From: Bog-756 sp963699055
GTDB lineage: Bacteria > Actinomycetota > Acidimicrobiia > Acidimicrobiales > RAAP-2
Assembly: GCA_963699055.1 (NCBI GenBank)
Contig: CAVOTA010000002.1
Location: 1,240,001 to 1,304,000, forward strand
Reading direction: 5' to 3'
Length of the DNA: 64,000 nucleotides
Part shown: positions 8,471-16,117 of the stretch, piece after piece
Numbering within the stretch: the stretch's first letter is position 1
How the letters are laid out: every line of letters starts with the position of its first letter
Program-made: the position numbers and the translations under genes
Notes under the pieces: model-generated
Database searches by the model: none
What the model was told of the DNA's origin: nothing
The model's input: the letters and a program-made list of their open reading frames with translations, nothing else

Positions 8471-9964
8471 GTGGTCCAGGGTGGAGCGGTGGAGAACGTC
8501 GCGCCCACGACAGCACACTCGACCGGGTGGCAGCGGCTGCTCGTCGAGCCCAGACGGCCGGACCGGATCAGGAACCGACCGGGGGCCTTCTGGCTCACCG
8601 TGGCCGCGGTGTGCATCGGTGCCTTCATGGGCCAGCTCGACGCCAGCATCGTGACCGTCGCCCTCCCCACCCTCCAGCGCACGTTCGGCGCCGGCGTGGG
8701 AGCGGTGACCTGGGTGGGACTGAGCTACCTCCTCGTCCTGGTCGCCACCGTGGTGGCCGTCGGTCGATTCGCAGACATGTGGGGCCGCAAGCTGCTCTAT
8801 GTCTACGGATTCGGGATCTTCATCATCGGGTCGGCACTGTGCGGGATGGCCCCGGGCCTGGGGTGGCTGATCGGCTTCCGGGCGCTCCAGGCGGTCGGGG
8901 CGGCTCTGCTCCAGGCGAACAGCGTCGCCATCATCGTCCTCGCCGTTCCGAAGCCGTCGCTGGGCAAGGCCATCGGGATCCAGAGTGCCGCCCAGGCGGT
9001 GGGACTGGCGCTGGGCCCCACGGTCGGGGGCTTCCTCCTCGCCGCCGGGGGGTGGAGGCTCATCTTCTTCGTGAATGTGCCCGTCGGCATCGTCGGCATG
9101 GTCGCCGGGGTGCTGTTGATCCCGCGCAGCCGCGATCTCCAGGAGCCGACGCCGTTCGACTGGACCGGGTTCACCCTCTTCGTCCCCGCCGTGTTCACCG
9201 TGTTCATGGCCGTCTCGTTCGGCAACTCCCGAGGGTGGAGTTCGCCGTCGATCATCGGGCTCCTGGTCATCGGCGCCGGCCTCGTCACCGCGTTCATCGT
9301 CCGCCAGCGCCGGTGTGCCCACCCCATGCTCGACCTCCGGCTGTTCCGCCTGCCGCGCTTCGGCGCGGGGATCACGAGCGGACTCCTGTCCTATCTGGTG
9401 ATGTTCGGCGTCCTGTTCCTGGTGCCCTTCTACCTCGAGCGGGGCGTCGGACTCGGCTCGGGGCGCGCCGGACTCGAATTGATGGTCATGCCGGTGGCGC
9501 TCGGGGTCACCGCGCCGTTCGCCGGGCGGCTCGCCGATCGGCTCGGCGCGCGTCCGCTCACGGTGGGCGGCATGGCCTGCGTCAGCGGTGGACTGGTGGC
9601 ACTGGCCGTGCTGCGTCCCACGACCCTGCTCTTCCTGGTCCTGCTGGCGGCGGTGGGATCCGGACTGGGCGCCTTCACCCCTCCGAACAACGCCACCATC
9701 ATGGGCGCGGTGCCCCCACGTCAGGCCGGGGTGGCCTCCGGGGTCCTCAACATGACCCGAGGCATGGGTACCTCACTGGGGTTGGCCGTCACGGGTCTGG
9801 TATTCGACGCCGCAGGTGGCAGCTCGGCCTCCACCGCATCGGTAGCCCACGCGTTCTCGACCTCCTGTGTGGTGCTCGCCGTCATCGCCGCCATCGCCGG
9901 ACACATTGCCGGGAGCTCGGAGGGCTCCCGGTCGGTGGTACCGGTCGAGCTCCTGGCCGAATGA
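8471..9964 (+). CDS. MFS transporter, DHA2 (EmrB/QacA) family
   Basis: A 497-residue drug:proton antiporter of the 14-helix type. Motif A appears as GRFADMWGRKLLY, the N-terminal LDASIVTVALPTLQ motif is the DHA2 hallmark, motif C appears as GLALGPTVGGFLL, and the ADRLGARP loop repeats motif A in the second half. It should export hydrophobic compounds across the inner membrane. GTG at 8471 is used; GTG at 8489 is also possible because GGTGGAG lies just before it. It is divergent from a LysR regulator with an operator between them. Confidence 0.88.
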   Translation: MVQGGAVENVAPTTAHSTGWQRLLVEPRRPDRIRNRPGAFWLTVAAVCIGAFMGQLDASIVTVALPTLQRTFGAGVGAVTWVGLSYLLVLVATVVAVGRFADMWGRKLLYVYGFGIFIIGSALCGMAPGLGWLIGFRALQAVGAALLQANSVAIIVLAVPKPSLGKAIGIQSAAQAVGLALGPTVGGFLLAAGGWRLIFFVNVPVGIVGMVAGVLLIPRSRDLQEPTPFDWTGFTLFVPAVFTVFMAVSFGNSRGWSSPSIIGLLVIGAGLVTAFIVRQRRCAHPMLDLRLFRLPRFGAGITSGLLSYLVMFGVLFLVPFYLERGVGLGSGRAGLELMVMPVALGVTAPFAGRLADRLGARPLTVGGMACVSGGLVALAVLRPTTLLFLVLLAAVGSGLGAFTPPNNATIMGAVPPRQAGVASGVLNMTRGMGTSLGLAVTGLVFDAAGGSSASTASVAHAFSTSCVVLAVIAAIAGHIAGSSEGSRSVVPVELLAE

Positions 9965-10351
9965 GTTCGGCTCCGCCGACGCGGAGGCGGATCACGTCGC
10001 TCGGTGCACGCGCGCTCGTCATCGCCGTGGCCGCCGTGGTCGGTACCGCAACCGGCACCCGGTACCGGGCGACAGGGCAGAGGCACCGGTCGCCGTCGGG
10101 TTCCCGATGGGCACGACCAGATCCCACCGGTGACCCACCCCGGGTGACGATGCGGGTCGGCATGCACCGGGCGAACCCGTCCGCCGTCTCGCCATCCCCT
10201 GGGACCGGCACCGGCACCGTCCCGCCAGGGGGACCTCGCCCGGTACCTGCCCCACGTACCAGCCGCCCTGTCCGGATGGCGTGCCGCACCGCCCGCAGGG
10301 CACCGCTGAGCTCGATCCGACTCCCTCACCTCGTCGCGGGCGTCCGGGCGG
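9965..10351. other. Intergenic, no gene supported
   Basis: About 390 bases after the MFS stop. An ATG at 9961 overlapping that stop opens a frame beginning MSSAPPTRRRITSLGARAL with a hydrophobic stretch, but after some 35 codons it loses coding character (proline/arginine/glycine-rich, mixed third bases). It may be a decayed secreted protein. Several GGTACC-centred short palindromes and CCGGCACCGG repeats are present. Nothing else is seen. Confidence 0.4.
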
Positions 10352-10498
10352 TCAGCGGTGCTCCTTGCGGATGATCTTGGCCATCTTCAGGTTGATGGCG
10401 AGGAAGCGCTCGAATTGGACGACCAGGTTGCTGCGGGCCCGGAGGGTCTTGGGCGTCGGGAGGGGTGCAGCGGCGATGTCGTCGGCGGTGTGATCCAT
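10352..10498 (-). CDS. 48-residue microprotein downstream of the SQR-like gene
   Basis: A short gene with ATG at 10498, a GGAG ribosome site 8 bases upstream and a stop at 10352, starting 13 bases after the SQR-like stop and so in the same operon. The N-terminal 20 residues are acidic/proline-rich (MDHTADDIAAAPLPTPKTL); the rest, from RARSNLVVQFERFLAINL to the C-terminal KIIRKEHR, is a probable amphipathic helix with basic ends that could bind the membrane. Codon use fits coding. No family is recognised; a role as a partner or membrane anchor of the flavoprotein is inferred from position only. Confidence 0.75.
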   Translation of the reverse strand: MDHTADDIAAAPLPTPKTLRARSNLVVQFERFLAINLKMAKIIRKEHR

Positions 10499-10511
10499 CG
10501 TGTTCTCCTCG

Positions 10512-11969
10512 CTACTCGGGGATCAGGTGCCAGCCCGGACGGGCCCTGGCCTTGTAGATGAACAGGTAGTGGAGCGCCAGCTTGATCCAGTGGCCGGCCA
10601 GGCCGATCTCCCCGAAGGTGTCCTTGACGCTGCGCCCCGTACCCGGGTACTTCTGGAGGTCGGGGACGACCGGGTACATGGTCATCGACGCGGCGCTTCC
10701 GTGGCGCAGTCCGGACCCGGCCGAGGCGACGCACGCTGCGGCCATGTCGGCCATCGAGCCGGACCGGACCTGGACGGCATCACCTTCGTCGATCATGGCC
10801 GTGATGTTGGCGGCGGCGAGCTTGCCCATGATCCCCGACGGCATCCCGGTGCGGGGGGGCGACGGTGCGATGACCGTGCCGGCGGGCGACGTCCTCGGCC
10901 TCGAGATCTGGTGGGGCGGAGCGAAGGCGATGCCGACGGCGAAGATGTTGGGGTAGCCGGGCACCTGGTAGGTCCGGGGCCAGTCCTCGGCCCGCCACTC
11001 CTCGAACGGCTTCGCCGTGTAGTCGGCGTCGACCTTCATGAACCCGTTGGGCGCGAACAACGCTGCGGTGATGTCCTCACCCGTCTTGTCGAACGCCTCG
11101 AGATCGACGCCGCGGAACGGTGGCAGCAGCATGGCGAAGTCGAACGCCAGCGAGTTGGTGGTGCCGTCCAGCTGCTCGTAGTGGACCACACCCTCCTCCA
11201 CACCGGTCACGTGCGCCCCGGTGACGGCCCGGATACCCCGCTCGCGGAAGAGGGACTCGGTCCACAGCTTGGAGGTCGTCTGGAACCCCTGCTGGGTGAA
11301 TGTCAGGCCGCCGACACCGAAGTCGCCCAGTTCGTACTCGTTGGTGAGGTAGACGATGTCGGCCAGGTCGCGCACACCTGCCTGGCGCACCTCGTGTTCG
11401 ACGTTGAACGCGTACTCGAAGGCCGCGCCCTCACAGGTGCAGGTCCCGTGACCCATGCCGACGACCAGGGTCTGGTGCTCGCCCTGCTTCATCCTGGCGA
11501 TCGTCGCCTGCAATCCGGCCGACGCCTGGGTGGCGTGTCCCGAGGTGCACACCGAGAAGGAGTGGCCGTCGGGGCCGAGGCCCGGCGTGGCCCCGAAGTT
11601 GAGGCGTGGACCCGTGGCGTTGACCAGATAGTCGTAGGTGAGCTCACCGTGCTGGCCGGATCGGGTCGGATCGGTGTAGGTCACCTCGACGTACGGCGAG
11701 TCATGCGCGGCGTCGCCCTCGGGATGGATGGCCGTGGCCAGCGCCTGCTCGTAGCCGATGCCCTTGCGCCTGTAGATGGGGCCGAGCTCGAAGGTCACCT
11801 GCTCGGGCTTCATCCTGCCGACCCCGACCCAGATGTTGGACGGGATCCAGTTCCAGTTGGCGTTGGGCGTGACGACCACCACCTCGTCGGAGCGCTTCAG
11901 CATCCGGCTGAGGTGGAGCGCCGCCGTGTGGCCGGCCACGCCTCCCCCCAGGACTACGACTCGTGCCAT
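10512..11969 (-). CDS. Sulfide:quinone oxidoreductase-like FAD flavoprotein
   Basis: A 485-residue two-dinucleotide-domain flavoprotein. The first FAD motif is VVVLGGGVAG at residue 4, the second FAD motif ends in the NIFAVGIAF strand, and the C-terminus (GHWIKLALHYLFIYKARARP) resembles the amphipathic helices that anchor SQR to the membrane. Cysteines at 141, 177, 179 and 413 include the GTCTCEGA pair; SQR enzymes use cysteines near these places to carry polysulfur. The expected reaction is oxidation of sulfide to polysulfide with reduction of quinone. ATG at 11969 has GGAGGAG upstream. A CsoR-family-like operator lies 40 bases upstream. Confidence 0.8.
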   Translation of the reverse strand: MARVVVLGGGVAGHTAALHLSRMLKRSDEVVVVTPNANWNWIPSNIWVGVGRMKPEQVTFELGPIYRRKGIGYEQALATAIHPEGDAAHDSPYVEVTYTDPTRSGQHGELTYDYLVNATGPRLNFGATPGLGPDGHSFSVCTSGHATQASAGLQATIARMKQGEHQTLVVGMGHGTCTCEGAAFEYAFNVEHEVRQAGVRDLADIVYLTNEYELGDFGVGGLTFTQQGFQTTSKLWTESLFRERGIRAVTGAHVTGVEEGVVHYEQLDGTTNSLAFDFAMLLPPFRGVDLEAFDKTGEDITAALFAPNGFMKVDADYTAKPFEEWRAEDWPRTYQVPGYPNIFAVGIAFAPPHQISRPRTSPAGTVIAPSPPRTGMPSGIMGKLAAANITAMIDEGDAVQVRSGSMADMAAACVASAGSGLRHGSAASMTMYPVVPDLQKYPGTGRSVKDTFGEIGLAGHWIKLALHYLFIYKARARPGWHLIPE

Positions 11970-12008
11970 GTCACTCCTCCATCCGTCGGACTCCGACCAT
12001 GGTAGTAG

Positions 12009-12024
12009 ATACCCCCTAGGGTAT
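12009..12024. promoter_or_regulatory. CsoR-family-type operator upstream of the SQR-like gene
   Basis: ATACCC-CCTA-GGGTAT, a perfect 6-bp inverted repeat with a 4-base centre. This is the pattern recognised by CsoR/CstR/FrmR-family repressors. It lies 40 bases upstream of the flavoprotein start, where it would block the promoter. CstR-type members respond to persulfide, which would fit SQR; copper sensing is the alternative. Confidence 0.7.
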
Positions 12025-12134
12025 AAGGACACTTTCTCGCGCCTGCCCGCCCACCGCGTCAGCCGTCATCGGAACGCTCGAAGCACCGGTCCAGGAACGC
12101 CGTCAGCTGGGGGGTGTCGCGGTCGCCGGCACGG

Positions 12135-14387
12135 TCAGTGCGAGAACTTGACGGTCGGCAGGATCCGGCCGAGCCACGTCGGCTGGTGCCACGCCCGGTG
12201 ACCACCCAGCCGGAGCACGACGGGGAGCACGACGAGCCGCACCACCAGTGCGTCGAGTGCCACGGCGATGGCCAGGATCACCCCCATCTCCTTGGGCGCC
12301 AGCGGTCCGGACAGGGCGAAGGTGAGGAAGACGGCGACCATGACGGCGGCGGCCGACAGTACGACCCGACCGGAGGTGCGCATCGATCCGATCATGGCGT
12401 GCTCGGGATCGGGGTGGGTCTCGTAGCGCTCCTTGGCCGCCGACAGCATGAACAGCGTGTAGTCCATGGCCACCCCGAAGACCATGGCGCCGAAGAACAG
12501 CGGTGCCCAGGCGTCGATGAACCCCTGCGGCTGGAAATTGAGCGGACCCGACAGGAAGCCGTTCTGGAAGATGAGCCGGCCGATGCCGAAGGCGCCGGCC
12601 ACCGACAGTGCGGTGATGAGCACCCCCATGGCCGCGACCAGGGGTGCGCCGAGAGCGATCAGGAGCAGGATGAACCCGAGCACGGCCAGGATGGCGAGCA
12701 CGATGGGCGTGTGGGACGCCAGGGACTGCTGGAGGTCGTGGTTCTCGGCCGCTGCACCCCCGATCAGCGTCCCGGCCGGGAGGACCTGCCGGAGGTGGTC
12801 GATCGTCGCACCGGTCGTGGTGGTCGACGGGCCCGTGGTGGGCACGACCTGGTCCAGGGTCCACCCGGCGTCGGTCGGACCGGCCACCGCTCCCGCCACC
12901 CCGGGGGCACGGGCCAGGATGGCCATGGCGCGTGCCTGCTCGCCGGCGGGCACGACCACCTGCAGCGTTCCCGGGGCTCCCGGGCCGAAGGCGGAGGTCA
13001 CCTGGTAGTAGCCCACCCGGGCGTTGGCGGACGCCGGCACGATGGTGATCGACGGCATGTCGGTCCGCATCCCGATGACGGGGGCGGCCGCCAGCAGCAG
13101 CAGGACGAGTGCGGCTGCGCCGGCGGGGAAGGGGTGCTTCCACAGGAACGTGCCCCAGCGGTGGAGCAGTCGGTCGAGCGGCCCCTCCCCCACCTTCGGT
13201 CCCCCGTGGCCCAGTCGGATGGTTCCCTTGTTGATGTTGGTACCGAGCTTGCCCAGCACGGCCGGCAGCAGGGTCAACGTGGCGGCCAGGACGGCGACGA
13301 CCGACAGCATGATGCCGAACGCCATCGATCGGAAGGCCGGGCTCGGCACGATCAGGATGGCGGCGAGTGAGGCGAGCACCGTCATGGCGCTGAAGGCCAC
13401 CGCCTTGCCGGCGGTATCGACCGCCTCCGCAACCGATGCGACGATCGCATCCCGGTCACCCGGTTGGGCCCCCCGGCGAGCCAGCGCCGAACGGAACCGC
13501 ATGACGAGGAACAAGGCGTAGTCGATGCCCAGGGCGAGCGCGAACATGAGCGCGAAGTTCAGGGCCCAGATGGAGACCGGCGTGAACTTGGTGGTGATCA
13601 CCAGGGCACCGGCAGCCACCAGCAGCCCGGCCATGGTCAGGAGGAGGGGCAGACCGGCGGCGACCAGGCTCCCGAAGGCGATGATCAGGATGATGATGGT
13701 CACCGGCCAGGACAGCATCTCCGACTTCAGCATGGCGGACCTGTTCGCCGTGTTGAAGTCCGCCCACAGGGCGCTGTCCCCGGTCAGGGTCACGCTGACG
13801 CCGGCCGAGGACAACGCCGCCAGCTTCGGCGCCACCGCGTCGGCGGCCTCCACCATCGTATTGGCGTCCGCAGCTGCGCCCGCGGTGATGATGGCGGTAC
13901 GTCCGTCCCTCGAGATGGAGACCCCTGCCTGGGGTGGGACCACGGTGGACACCCGCGGATCGGCCCGCAGCACGCTGGTCGCCCGGGCCACGGCAGCTCG
14001 AGCAACGGGGTCCGTGGCGATCGGACCGTGGTGGTCGACGACGACCACTTGGAGGCTGGTGGCACCGAGGCCGGCGAAGTCCTTCTCGATGACGGCCCGT
14101 GCGGCGACGGACTGGCTGTTCGACGCCTGCCAGCCGGCACCGGCCAGTGCGTTCTCGACGTGAACGGCGAAGAACCCGAAGACCACCAGCACCAGCAGCC
14201 AGGCCACGAGCACCCGCCGGAGGTGGGTGGCGGCCCAGGTACCCAGTCGGGCGAACGTACCGAGGTGGCCCGTGTGGTCGGCGTCCTCGGTTGCCGGCAG
14301 GGTCGTGCTCCTCCCGGCGGGATCGCCCTCGGGAGCGGCCCCTGACCGTGGCCGGGCGACGATGTGGGTTCCTCGGGTCGACGTCAT
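12135..14387 (-). CDS. MMPL/RND-family transporter
   Basis: A 750-residue membrane protein with the two-fold MMPL layout: one helix near residue 60, a large extracytoplasmic domain, five helices (about 205-345), a short cytoplasmic part, then a second helix, second external domain and final five-helix block. The proton-relay motifs are GIDYALFLVMR in the first half and AMDYTLFML in the second. Actinobacterial MmpL proteins export lipids, siderophores or small toxic compounds using proton motive force. Its promoter carries two CsoR-type operators identical in style to that of the SQR-like gene, so a role in clearing a sulfur or metal stress product is inferred. Confidence 0.85.
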   Translation of the reverse strand: MTSTRGTHIVARPRSGAAPEGDPAGRSTTLPATEDADHTGHLGTFARLGTWAATHLRRVLVAWLLVLVVFGFFAVHVENALAGAGWQASNSQSVAARAVIEKDFAGLGATSLQVVVVDHHGPIATDPVARAAVARATSVLRADPRVSTVVPPQAGVSISRDGRTAIITAGAAADANTMVEAADAVAPKLAALSSAGVSVTLTGDSALWADFNTANRSAMLKSEMLSWPVTIIILIIAFGSLVAAGLPLLLTMAGLLVAAGALVITTKFTPVSIWALNFALMFALALGIDYALFLVMRFRSALARRGAQPGDRDAIVASVAEAVDTAGKAVAFSAMTVLASLAAILIVPSPAFRSMAFGIMLSVVAVLAATLTLLPAVLGKLGTNINKGTIRLGHGGPKVGEGPLDRLLHRWGTFLWKHPFPAGAAALVLLLLAAAPVIGMRTDMPSITIVPASANARVGYYQVTSAFGPGAPGTLQVVVPAGEQARAMAILARAPGVAGAVAGPTDAGWTLDQVVPTTGPSTTTTGATIDHLRQVLPAGTLIGGAAAENHDLQQSLASHTPIVLAILAVLGFILLLIALGAPLVAAMGVLITALSVAGAFGIGRLIFQNGFLSGPLNFQPQGFIDAWAPLFFGAMVFGVAMDYTLFMLSAAKERYETHPDPEHAMIGSMRTSGRVVLSAAAVMVAVFLTFALSGPLAPKEMGVILAIAVALDALVVRLVVLPVVLRLGGHRAWHQPTWLGRILPTVKFSH

Positions 14388-14443
14388 CTGAGCAGTCCTC
14401 CGATCGGGCCGGGGTGCGTCCAGCAGGGGTTGGGCCTACCCGG

Positions 14444-14459
14444 ATACCGGGAGGGGTAT
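14444..14459. promoter_or_regulatory. CsoR-family-type operator, proximal to the MMPL gene
   Basis: ATACCGGGAGGGGTAT, a slightly imperfect version of the ATACCC-N4-GGGTAT motif, 57 bases upstream of the MMPL start. Its centre is 31 bases (three helical turns) from the next copy. A TTGACA hexamer on the minus strand lies between the two and is a plausible -35 element for the MMPL gene. Confidence 0.6.
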
Positions 14460-14474
14460 GTGTCAATGTACCAG

Positions 14475-14490
14475 ATACCCCTGGGGGTAT
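14475..14490. promoter_or_regulatory. CsoR-family-type operator, distal to the MMPL gene
   Basis: ATACCC-CTGG-GGGTAT, perfect 6-bp arms. It lies between the divergent MMPL and lipoprotein genes and could control both. Confidence 0.68.
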
Positions 14491-14622
14491 CAAGGTCCGA
14501 CCGCCGGCGTCCCGTCCTCCCGGCCGTGCGACCCGCGAGCGGGAGGCGCCCATCAACCGGTGCGCCGTCCGTAGGCGAACCGGTCGCTGCGGAGGGAACG
14601 GCGGACTGGGAGGATCTCTCTC

Positions 14623-15747
14623 GTGCACCGTCGCAGACCTGTCCTTCGGTGGTTGGCCATCGGCCTCACCGCCGTGACCCTGGCCGCCTGTTCGTCGCCG
14701 ACCACCACCTCGTCCACCACCTCGACGACTCCGGTCGGCACCAACACGGCATGGGTCAAGGACAGCACGAACGCCCTGAACGTCTTCCTGCCCGATGAGG
14801 ACAGCATCTACTGGTTCGACGGGTACGGCACCGCCGATGGGGCACGGACCGTCGTCAGCGGCCAGGTGCCCACGGCGCGGTACTGGTCGTTCACGGCCTA
14901 CCCCGTCCCGCAGAACGACGAGCGTCAGCACCTGCACGACACGCAGGTCCACCAGTCCGATGGTCGCTATACGCTCACCATCGCCCAGACGTGCTCCGGG
15001 GTGAGCGGCACCTGCATGGCCATGGGCTCGACGAACGGCGGCATCCTGGTCATGCGTCTCTACGTCCCGGTCGACGTCGACGGGGCCGGCACCGGCGGTG
15101 TTCCACTCCCCACCATCGGATTCGTCGACCGGTCGGGCAGGGAGATCTCACTCGACCAGGCCACGGGGAGCCCCGCCATCGACCAGACCATCGGGTCCTA
15201 CCGCGACCAGCACGGCGCGCTCCCGGCCGCACTGAGCCAGAGCTACCCGCCACCCGCGCCCGTTCCCGTTCCGGTCACGAGCCCCACTCCGGTCGGCGGT
15301 ATCACGTACGGCACCGGGCCCTACGCCAATCCCGACAACATCTACGAGCACATCGCGTACACGACGACCCGGGGTGACCTCGTGGTCACGGCGAGAGCTC
15401 CCACCTATCAGTCGGACTCGAACCCGAAGGCCAACGACCTGGCCCGCACCGCCGATGAGCACCCACAGGTGCGCTACTGGTCGCTGTGCACCACGCTGAA
15501 GGGCCGCCACACCGGTGACTGCCTGCGAGACGAGCAGATCTCGATCCCGACCGGCCAGAACGTCTTCACGGTCATCGTGTCCCCCACCTGCCCCGTCGCC
15601 GGCTATGCCAACTGCCTCCTCGCCGGACCCGAGCCGCTCCAGGATTCGGTCGCCTACCGCAACCTCCTGCCGAGTGCCGGCTTCATGCCGATCGCCTTCA
15701 CCGGTCCGTACCGCATGACCGCCACGTACGTGGCCCGCACCAGCTGA
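14623..15747 (+). CDS. Lipoprotein with two DUF1214-like repeats
   Basis: A 374-residue secreted lipoprotein: basic N-terminus, hydrophobic stretch and lipobox TLAAC (cysteine at 23), then a Ser/Thr-rich linker. Two related halves follow: residues 45-180 contain ARYWSFTAYPVP and HQSDGRYTLTIAQTC, and residues 225-370 contain VRYWSLCTTLKG and IPTGQNVFTVIVSPTC. The YWS plus strand pattern is like DUF1214/DUF1254 proteins. Start is GTG at 14623. It is divergent from the MMPL transporter and shares its operator-bearing promoter region. Function unknown. Confidence 0.78.
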   Translation: MHRRRPVLRWLAIGLTAVTLAACSSPTTTSSTTSTTPVGTNTAWVKDSTNALNVFLPDEDSIYWFDGYGTADGARTVVSGQVPTARYWSFTAYPVPQNDERQHLHDTQVHQSDGRYTLTIAQTCSGVSGTCMAMGSTNGGILVMRLYVPVDVDGAGTGGVPLPTIGFVDRSGREISLDQATGSPAIDQTIGSYRDQHGALPAALSQSYPPPAPVPVPVTSPTPVGGITYGTGPYANPDNIYEHIAYTTTRGDLVVTARAPTYQSDSNPKANDLARTADEHPQVRYWSLCTTLKGRHTGDCLRDEQISIPTGQNVFTVIVSPTCPVAGYANCLLAGPEPLQDSVAYRNLLPSAGFMPIAFTGPYRMTATYVARTS

Positions 15748-16096
15748 CCTCCGACGCGGTCGTGGTCCTCGAGCGCGAGGTACCGAGCGCCCCGCAGGGT
15801 GATCGGTACGACGCGCCCGGAGCCGGGAACGACAGGTTGGGTCATGTCGGAGGTATCCCGAGGGGCCGGCCGGGAGGCGGATCCGCTTCTGACCAACCAC
15901 GACGAAGAGCGGGTCTACTTACTCGCCGTGATCCCGGCCACTGGGGGTGTGACCCTGCTCGTCTTGGCTCCCATGGTTTCCATGACACTGTGGCCCCAGA
16001 TATTCATACCGGCGTATCTGCGGAGGTAGCCCCGCTTCCGACTGGAGGTCAGACGAATCGACATCGAACCTGAGGGAGCTGCGTCCCATCGACCCG
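15748..16096. other. Intergenic, boundary of a mobile region
   Basis: About 350 bases without a supported gene. Open frames on both strands (for example a plus-strand frame at 15799 with a hydrophobic C-terminus) lack ribosome sites. The stretch becomes less GC-rich towards the recombinase genes on its right and probably marks the edge of acquired DNA. Confidence 0.4.
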
Positions 16097-16114
16097 GCGT
16101 TATACATGTAATCC
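16097..16114. repeat. Left candidate terminal repeat of the two-recombinase element
   Basis: GCGTTATACATGTAATCC lies 3 bases past the stop of the second recombinase. It resembles in reverse complement the sequence at 18491-18511 just upstream of the first recombinase; both centre on ACATGT. The match is imperfect (gapped), so this is a candidate recombination site only. Confidence 0.35.
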
Positions 16115-16117
16115 GTG

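Noticed and set aside
9961..10374. Frame starting MSSAPPTRRRITS overlapping the MFS stop
   Set aside because: Only the first 35 or so codons look protein-like and the rest has random third bases; kept as a note in the intergenic entry.
12060..12134. Minus-strand peptide end TPQLTAFLDRCFERSDDG after the MMPL gene
   Set aside because: It looks like a genuine C-terminus but no start codon or upstream coding part exists, so it may be a tiny relic or chance.
15654..15896. Minus-strand frame containing MTQPVVPGSGRVVPITLRG
   Set aside because: Its second half is antisense to the lipoprotein gene, and no ribosome site or family is visible.
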